DNA from: Limonium bicolor
Taxonomy: Eukaryota; Streptophyta; Magnoliopsida; Caryophyllales; Plumbaginaceae
Direction: 5' to 3'
NCBI GenBank assembly: GCA_023374045.1
Contig: CM041778.1
Coordinates: 100,628,839-100,692,838 of the forward strand
DNA length: 64,000 nt
Part shown: piece by piece, positions 57,086 to 64,000 of the stretch
How positions within the stretch are numbered: position 1 is the first letter of the stretch
How the letters are laid out: every line of letters begins with the position of its first letter
Made by a program: the position numbers and the translations under genes
Notes under the pieces: model-generated
The model's database searches: none
Told to the model about the DNA's origin: nothing
What the model saw: the letters and a program-made list of their open reading frames with translations, nothing else

Positions 57086-59231
57086 AGTACCCTAACTCCA
57101 TGAGACCGCTGGTGGAAGACTTTTACTTACTATGTTGTGTACTTACTTTGAATGTTAGAAGGAGCTATGTTATAAGTATGTGGGAGTGTGTCATTGACCA
57201 CTCGCCTTTTGTGTTAGACTTTGGGATTAATTGTGTGTACTTAGTACCAATAAGCTTTGAACCTTGAAGGACAATATATATGAACAGAATGTTAAGGCTT
57301 ACATTATCATGTAGCCCATACTCGACGACACAGAGTCAATGAGACCGGAAATTACTGAACCAGAATTTCCACCTGCATGGCGCACTTGCTATTGCAAGCG
57401 CTACGACAAGAAAACCACTGAAATTTCCATCTGCCTTGCGCACTTGCTACAGCAAGTGCAGCGACAGCAACAGCAACAGTAACTACTGCAAATGCAACTG
57501 CAACAACTACTGCAAATGCAACTGCAACAACTACTACTTTTAACCTGTTATATAAAAAAACATACAAACCTTGAGATTAGAAACCTATGCAACCTTTTGG
57601 AAGGACCGTTAGTCCGACCACTGCAACTGGACACATTATACAGCCACTATGACTGTAAAAAAAAAACACACCAGTTTAAACGTTCGAGGAAGTTTCGACA
57701 GGCTATTAGCCAAATACCATCAAAGTATACTTGCATTTAATGCTAATCACTACTAGTGATACATGTTTAGTCCTTATGGACAAGCATACCCTTTGTAGAT
57801 GCACCACCGTCAGTGAGGATGGTTGGGAAGTGAAGAGCCAAGTTGCTCAAACTATTATGCAATCTGCAAAACATCCAAATACACGGATGTGGGAACGAAT
57901 ATGAACTATGGATGAGAAATGATCAGAAGAAAAAAAAATGTGTGTTGTACTCACTGAGATCAAAAAAAAGGGAGAAACAAGTTTGCTAATATAGCACGGA
58001 TTTTACTTACACCGAGTTGAATAATACCGGTCTATGATACAAGTTACCACGGTTGCCACAAAGGCAATAGCACTTATTACTAGATAACTGATAACAGGAA
58101 TTATTACACAAAAAAAAACAAGCAAAAAAAGGAAGAAGGAAGAAGAAGAAGAAGAAAAAAAAAGGGGGATATCCATCAAAGGGAGATTGACAACAAATAC
58201 TTCACAACATCCGTGTGACAGACATTACCAGTTTACTAAATGAGACATGGGACGACCGCACTCCGTTAGGAGCATGTGGGCCTGACAGACTTATTTATGA
58301 GTTAGTCAAGTTAGTAGTAATGTATCAGTACGGTATGCAGAGAAGACGAAGAAAACTTTCCGGGACGTGAACACTAAAAAGAAAAAGAAACAGGAAAACC
58401 CATAATGGTTGAATAATATGTAGAAGCCTCATAAGGATCAAGCAAATGCTTGCAATCCAAGGAAATCTACCAGATGATGGATATAAACGCGTGACTACGC
58501 AAGGAGAAAAGATAAGCTATATGATAGCAGATACCTTAAGCAAAGAACAATGGATTTGGAATGTACCACTCATAGGATAATTCGCACATCTTATCTGTTT
58601 GACTCATGAGATATTAGCTGTTGAGCGTTTACGCCTCTGCACTCTGTATGGCTGAGTGTTTTGGTATTGCACTCGTGCAATTATTAATCTAGTAGGAATG
58701 CAGAAAGAAAAAATGGATGTCAACAAGAGTGTGTAAAAAAAGGAAGAAAAAAGGAAAAAGAAGAACTACAACAGTGTGTTACTCTAGAACAAACCTACCA
58801 GGAGACATGGATGACAAACATCTTTGTGGACATTTAGGCTGGTACGTCTTAGTATTACAAAGACAAGTGCAAAAGCACTAAGTACTAACAGTAGCCAATG
58901 TCATATTACATCTCAAACTGAATATTAGTGAGAAAAGACACACGCATGTATGCTAGTGATCCAAACAAGTGGATTCACAGCAATGAAAAAAAAAAGAGGC
59001 AAATTGAGCCTATGATTCATGGGTCTGCACCTCATACGGAGCGAGTGGGCCCATAAGAACAAACTTAGAGAGAGCACAAATAGTTAGTGCCTCACCCTTT
59101 ATATATTGCGGAGCCCAGAAGGGCTAGAGTCATACCCCTCTCTCTGATATGAGGATAACCCATGAATTGGTGAACTCTTTGAGAGCCAAGTATCCAGCGC
59201 TCCTTGTTGAGCGGCTGTGGTATACTTGTGG
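57086..59231 (+). other. Element E unit 2, non-coding part after gag
   Basis: This matches 46971-49233. Hairpins lie at 57382-57401 and 57440-57459 and the shared blocks at 58181-58332 and about 58627-58686. About 170 bp present in unit 1 (about 48180-48345) are missing after about 58332. One extra copy of an about 20-bp CAA/GCA-rich repeat is present near 57485-57530. Confidence 0.75.
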
Positions 59232-61862
59232 GGTACGGGGGCGTAACCCTTTTTAAGGGGGGTAGAGCCTCTTGGTTGTGCACATGTGTGCACTAAGTTT
59301 TGGCTGTTTGATATGCATTGCATACAAAAAAAAGGAATTGGTGGTGTGCGGGGCATACGAGTTGTTTGGTTAGTATGTGAATTATTTAGTATGGCATAGC
59401 ATACAATGAACTGGTTTTGGTGGTTATTGAAATACCCCAAACCTTGATATGTTGGTTAAATGTTGAAATATGGCATCTAAAGGCTAAAAGTGCCTTAGAA
59501 ACATCAGTGTACAATTTAAGCCATGGTAAAACACAATAAAACACTAAGGCACGGTTTGAGCAAAAACGTGCTCTAAGCTTGGAGTGAACTTGGTTAGGAC
59601 CCAAATAGCCTACCAAGACTTGATAATATTTAATTATGGTTTTATAAGGCTAATTAAGTCCTTAGGAAACCTTGGTAGACGATGAAACCAAACAAAACAC
59701 AAATAAATACCTTAAGGTCAATATGGGCTAAAATGTGCTCTAAGCTTGGGATAAATTTGTATAAGACTTAATGGTCATACCAATATTATAAATATGTTAA
59801 TGAACATATTAAATCAATTACCAAAGAAAACCAAGCTTGAAAACAAGTTAAAACACAAAAAGTGCTTTAAGGAGTCTTAAAGCACGTTTTTGAAAAATTG
59901 TCTTGTAAATGAGTTTTGAATGGCTAAATGTCCATCATTACTCTTTAATTAATATGTGTACAATATAGTATCACATTTGGGAGTCTATATCAATGGGAAA
60001 TCAAAAATTTCACATCTATGTGCCTTGTTTTAGTGAATAGTAACTTTAATAAGCTAGTTTGTAACATATGATGTATAAGTAATTAAATGAGTCAATAAAG
60101 ACTATTATACCCCTATACTACTAATGGGGGCCGGATTTTATGAGGTGAGTCATCACCTTGTAAGTTAACAAAACAAATAACTAATGATAAAGCAAGTTAC
60201 TATTGCTTTATTACATAATATCTCTTAAAAAGGCAAACCTATCTTCATTCTCTCTTTCCTTCTTGCATTCCCACGGTTCCAACTCTATCTTCTTCCTCTC
60301 ATTCACGTTTGCTACAGCAACACCAACACCACCATTATTTTCCATCTTTGACCACTTGTATCTCCTAGCTCACTTGGCCAAATGAAATTCTAAGACCACC
60401 ATTCTCTTCCTCTCATCAAGCTCTTCAATTCTATCCTTTCAAAATTCCAAGAGCTCCATTTCGGTTCCAAGAGGAATCTCCATGGGAGGAGCTTGAGCTC
60501 ACCTTTTCACATATTAATGCTCTCCTTTGCTTCAGGGTAAGGAAACTCAAGAAAAATGACATTTCTTTCATGTTTGTGTGATGTCCGAAATCACCATTAA
60601 TGGTGCTCATTGTGTTGCTTTGTTCTAGCTCTATTTGAATCTTTCAAGGACTTGGTGGAGTCCTCTCTTGATAGATATTCCAATTCCCTTCAAAGACCAA
60701 GGTAAAACAACTATCTTAATGCCTTTTGAAACAATGTAAACCTAGGGTTTACAATGAGTTTAAGCTTGGAGCTTGTATACTCATTTCATTGCTTGTATAT
60801 TGTTTAGTGGTTGACAAGGAATCAAATACCTTATCGGTTTTATAAGGAAACTAGAAAGAAGTTTGTGAGGAAAAGAGGTAAATATACTAACCTAATGTGG
60901 TATAATGCCTTAGGAGAAATGAGCTTATATTGCTTGTTAAAATGATCTAAGGAGCCAAAGGTGAATGACCTAGTGAAATGCTCTCAAGGAGTTTATTAAG
61001 GGCATATGTGTTGTTGGGTGTATTTGCAGGTCAAAGGCATTATTATTGTGGGAAATTCAGTGTTTAAGGTTTATGCAATATAAGGGCATAAGAGCCAAGC
61101 TATTTAAGGGCCTAAGTGCCAAGCAATTTTAATGGTGCACTATATTGTGATGTAGTGTAAATTTGGTGAAGTCTTGTGTGTGATGGTGTTCTTGATGGAT
61201 TTAGGTGTTCTTGAGTGCTTAATGGTGAAAACTATGAGTTTTGGAATGATGATGTGCTAAGAGAACCCATGGCAAAATTTGTAAAATGTATAAGAAGTTT
61301 TAAGTGCTTGAATGAACTTGGGTGGACTAGGAATTGTTAGGAATGAGTAAATGTTTCACTAAGGAAGAAAACATGCATTAAGGTGTTCTAAGGTGCTACA
61401 AGGATTTAGGCATTATCTTGGAAGTTCTAGAAAATCCAATGAGAGTTTTTAGAATGTATTAAAGTCTTGGAGAAGTTGTTTAAGGTTTTGGTAACATTGA
61501 TGAGTATGGAGAGAATGATGTTTAGGTAAGGTTTTGAGAAAGGAATTTTAGGAAGTTGTGAAAAGAAGATTTGGTTAGTAAGAGGAGAGCTTGGGAGATG
61601 ATGTATTGAAGGTGAGGAAGCATTCTAGTGTAGTGGTCATTTAAGGTGAAACACACTTAGGAACTTAAGGAAAAAGATATCAAAGTGTGGATGAATTTGT
61701 AAGAATTAGGTGATGGTTTGGACAAGGAATTAGAAGAGGTTTGAGGTGCCAAATTGGTGTTAAAACATGTTAGGATTTATGTAGAAACATTAGGAAAAGG
61801 TTAGGCTTGGTTTGGTGGTTGAAGAGTGGCTGAAAAATAATGTTCTGGACTAATACTAGAGT

Positions 61863-62042
61863 GGTCCGGGTTTGCAAACAAGAACCTAAACCCGGACCAC
61901 CCCAAAAACATACCAGAGAGTGAATTCTGTAGGTGGTCCAGGTTTGTAAACTCGGACACAAACCCGGACCAGGTGAAAAATTGGGCAGAGAGTATTGCGA
62001 TGAGATGGTCCGGGTTTGTAAACTCGGACACAAACCCGGACC
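61863..62042 (+). repeat. Hairpin array in LTR F (three units, 72-bp period)
   Basis: There are 36-nt hairpins at 61863-61898, 61935-61970 and 62007-62042, with arms GGTCCGGGTTT and AAACCCGGACC; unit 2 has one change. The inner bases of the stem (GGGTTT/AAACCC) replace the GGGAC/GTCCC of A and D on both arms. Spacers carry CAGAGAGT. Confidence 0.9.
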
Positions 62043-63611
62043 ACCCTAAAAATGCACCAGAGAGTGTTATTAAGTGTGTTTAAGATGGGGAAGTGAATGA
62101 TAATGGTTTTAGATAATGTTTAGGCCTTGTTTGGTGACTTTTAAAGGCCATTGGAAGTATAAACAAGGGTGAGAGTGAATGTGTAAGTTGTGAACTCAAG
62201 CTCACATAAATAAATTAAGTACAACGGGATGACGGGGTTAACTATGGGCGTTAGTTATTAAGCAATCATGTTACCCCAATGTTGATGAAAGTAATTGTAA
62301 TGTTACCAGTTGTTCGAGAATTGTTCGAGGAACATAAGAGGACACGTTAGAGTGGACCATGGTGACAGGTATGGTTTTCTTGCAACCTGTGTCCTACCGG
62401 ATTACACCGGCTTGTATGCCAATGTGTTTTTCTAATGTTTGCCACCTTGTAAGATTAAAACATGTAATGAGTTTAAAGTAATTCATTTATGTGGCGCGTC
62501 TGGTCTCCGATACCGTTTAACCTCAAATAAGTGTTAAACCTTAGCTAACTAGAACTAGGAGCACATGAGAGATCGGTATTCGGAGTTAACGACCCAAACC
62601 TTGGGAACGTTCTAACCACGGCTATGTGTGAGTTAGTTGGATATTGTTGTTGTATGCAAGTGTGTGAACCTCCCTTGTGTGCTTAACTCGGTTATGATAC
62701 CGTATGGTGTGTGGATGTGGGTAGGCTCCATAATGGATCTCTAACTACTTATTTATAAGTAATTATGTACTAATGGGGGGGTGAGGAGTCCGGTTGTTCC
62801 GGCCACGCGTGTGAGGATGGGAGTCGATGTCATATCCGGTTCGACTCTCTTGGTGTATGTATAGGTTGTATTCCAATTTGGTTTCAATCTTCCCTTAGCT
62901 TATCCAAAGCTAGTTTACTGACTCACGTCGGGCCACAGGGGCATACAAATGTTATTTCGGTGTGCTTGGGATTACTATATCCGACACGCCTTGGGTTTAA
63001 GTTAACCGTTCGATATAACTGGACGGTAACGAGGTTGGTAACGAGCTTAGCATGAGATTGGCAATAATCTCTAGGCTCACTATATACTAACTATGGTGGA
63101 AGGTTCCTTGTGTGAACCGATCTTATGGTGTTTTGTGTTGTTATTGTGCTAGGCAATTTCCCTTGCTATGCTATGATATGTATACGTTAGATGTTTAAAA
63201 TGAATGCGATGTTATCATGTGTACGTAGAAATGAGAAAAGTGTTGTTATGCTTTGTCATGTGAGGAATGTGATATGTTGTAAGATATGGAGTGTGTGGAT
63301 CATGGAAATGAATCCCAGTTTGTGACAAGAGGCGTTTAAGGATAACCCAATTTAAGGGTAAGTGTCGTCTATTAAGGAAGTAGCTCCATTAGAGGAGGAA
63401 CACTCTAAGGATAATGAATACCATGAGTGACTTATCAAGTAAGGATGTATTATCCGTTTGTAGAGCCCATTGAGGCGAAATGTTTTGTGTTGTGTGTTTA
63501 TAGTTGCATGCATGATTTAAATATAATCAATCGCATGCTAAGATGACAAATAGTTGTGCATGGCCCGGTAGCATGTGGGCTGCGGGATTACCATACCAGC
63601 AAAGGTGCTGA

Positions 63612-63652
63612 GCCCCTTGGGGGCCACCCTTTCTCTTCTTTTCCTATTTCAG
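63612..63652 (+). promoter_or_regulatory. GC hairpin plus 3'-splice-like site near end of LTR F
   Basis: GCCCC and GGGGGC (63612-63624) are followed by ttctcttcttttcctatttcag, split here as ttctcttctttt then cctatttcag|gtac. Same layout as LTR A. Confidence 0.5.
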
Positions 63653-64000
63653 GTACAGAGAGCTGGAAGCCGTTCGAGAGTAGGACGGGGTAGACATTGC
63701 ACATGGGTAATCATTTAAGTGTATATATATAGTAGGTGTAGTAAGTCCGAAATTGTTGTCGGCGTCAGTTTATAAATACTCGGTATAGTTGAAAGGTGTA
63801 TGTTGTTGTTGATGTTAATGGAAAGGGATAGTAATGTGTAGTCGCTCGGGAATTTAGCCCATCAGACCGGAACAATGTATGTGTATTAGCCTTGTTAGCC
63901 ACGTGGGTGGTTAACGACGTGTAACACCAACGAGTTAAGTTATTTGATGAGGTGTGTATTCCGCTGCAGATTGTTGTTATGTAATCGTTGTTGGATGGGG

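Larger units (their letters stand above)
39730..59427 (+). mobile_element. Element E: gag-only LTR retrotransposon in tandem LTR-internal-LTR-internal form
   Basis: The LTRs are 39730-45372 (5643 bp) and 49913-55478 (5566 bp). The internal regions are 45373-49912 and 55479-59427, the second cut by element F. Each internal region has a primer binding site, one gag with introns, no pol, a long non-coding part and polypurine modules. It resembles the TR-GAG class of non-autonomous elements. The same gag deletion in both units shows they derive from one defective copy. A third LTR may lie beyond the window. Confidence 0.85.
59428..64000 (+). repeat. Element F: LTR of the A type, inserted in element E
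   Basis: It starts TGAAATACCCCAAACC at 59428 in the middle of sequence that continues uninterrupted in E unit 1 (about 49431). The window ends at gttggatgggg; LTR A continues tgttaca after the same bases, so only about 7 bp are missing. Whether it is a solo LTR or the 5' LTR of a full element cannot be seen. It contains a donor-like CAGG|GTAAGG (60537), a hairpin array (61863-62042), the CAGGT-ACCTG block (62368-62390) and the acceptor module (63612-63652). Confidence 0.9.

Overview
This window is plant nuclear DNA made almost wholly of Ty3/gypsy LTR retrotransposons and their non-autonomous relatives, nested in one another. The evidence for a plant is initiator-Met-type primer binding sites (TGGTATCAGAGC), Tekay/Del-like gag, pol and chromodomain-type tail, very long LTRs (3.4-5.6 kb), 5-bp target duplications, AT-rich U2-type introns, and an AlkB reading frame of plant ALKBH1-like type. 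The species cannot be told from this sequence. I see no ordinary host gene, tRNA, rRNA or CRISPR array.

Layout. Element A (1-6082, +) is the 3' part of a non-coding element with its 3' LTR. Element B (6243 to about 38453, -) is an old element: one LTR, split by a later insertion, plus the last codons of its pol. Element C (11285-37317, -, target duplication ATTTA) sits inside the B LTR. C carries broken gag and pol and, between them, an intact AlkB-type 2-oxoglutarate/Fe(II) dioxygenase frame. Element D (23745-35595, +, target duplication TAAAC) sits inside the 5' LTR of C. It has two near-identical 3.4-kb LTRs around 5 kb with no recognisable protein, which fits a LARD (large retrotransposon derivative). 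After a short unassigned stretch comes element E (39730-59427, +), a gag-only element arranged LTR-internal-LTR-internal. Its gag is interrupted by three short GT-AG-type introns. Element F (59428 to window end, +) is an LTR of A's kind inserted in the second internal region of E; the window stops just short of its expected end.

All six share LTR ends (TGAAATACCCC at the start, GTTACA at the end) and a set of small non-coding devices that recur although the sequence around them has diverged. These are: a hairpin covering the primer binding site; two polypurine tracts, each directly preceded by a hairpin whose arms change together between families; in A, C, D and F an array of hairpins with a 72-74-bp period inside the LTR; a GTAAGG splice-donor-like site in the LTR leader; and a GC-rich hairpin just upstream of a 3'-splice-like CAG near the LTR end. 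C could have supplied proteins to the non-coding relatives, but its gag and pol are now broken.

The two most unusual points are the AlkB gene captured inside a chromovirus-type retrotransposon and the conserved, co-varying RNA-structure toolkit (hairpin arrays and double hairpin-polypurine modules) shared by autonomous and non-autonomous elements. All identities and alignments were judged by eye; no search or computation was run.
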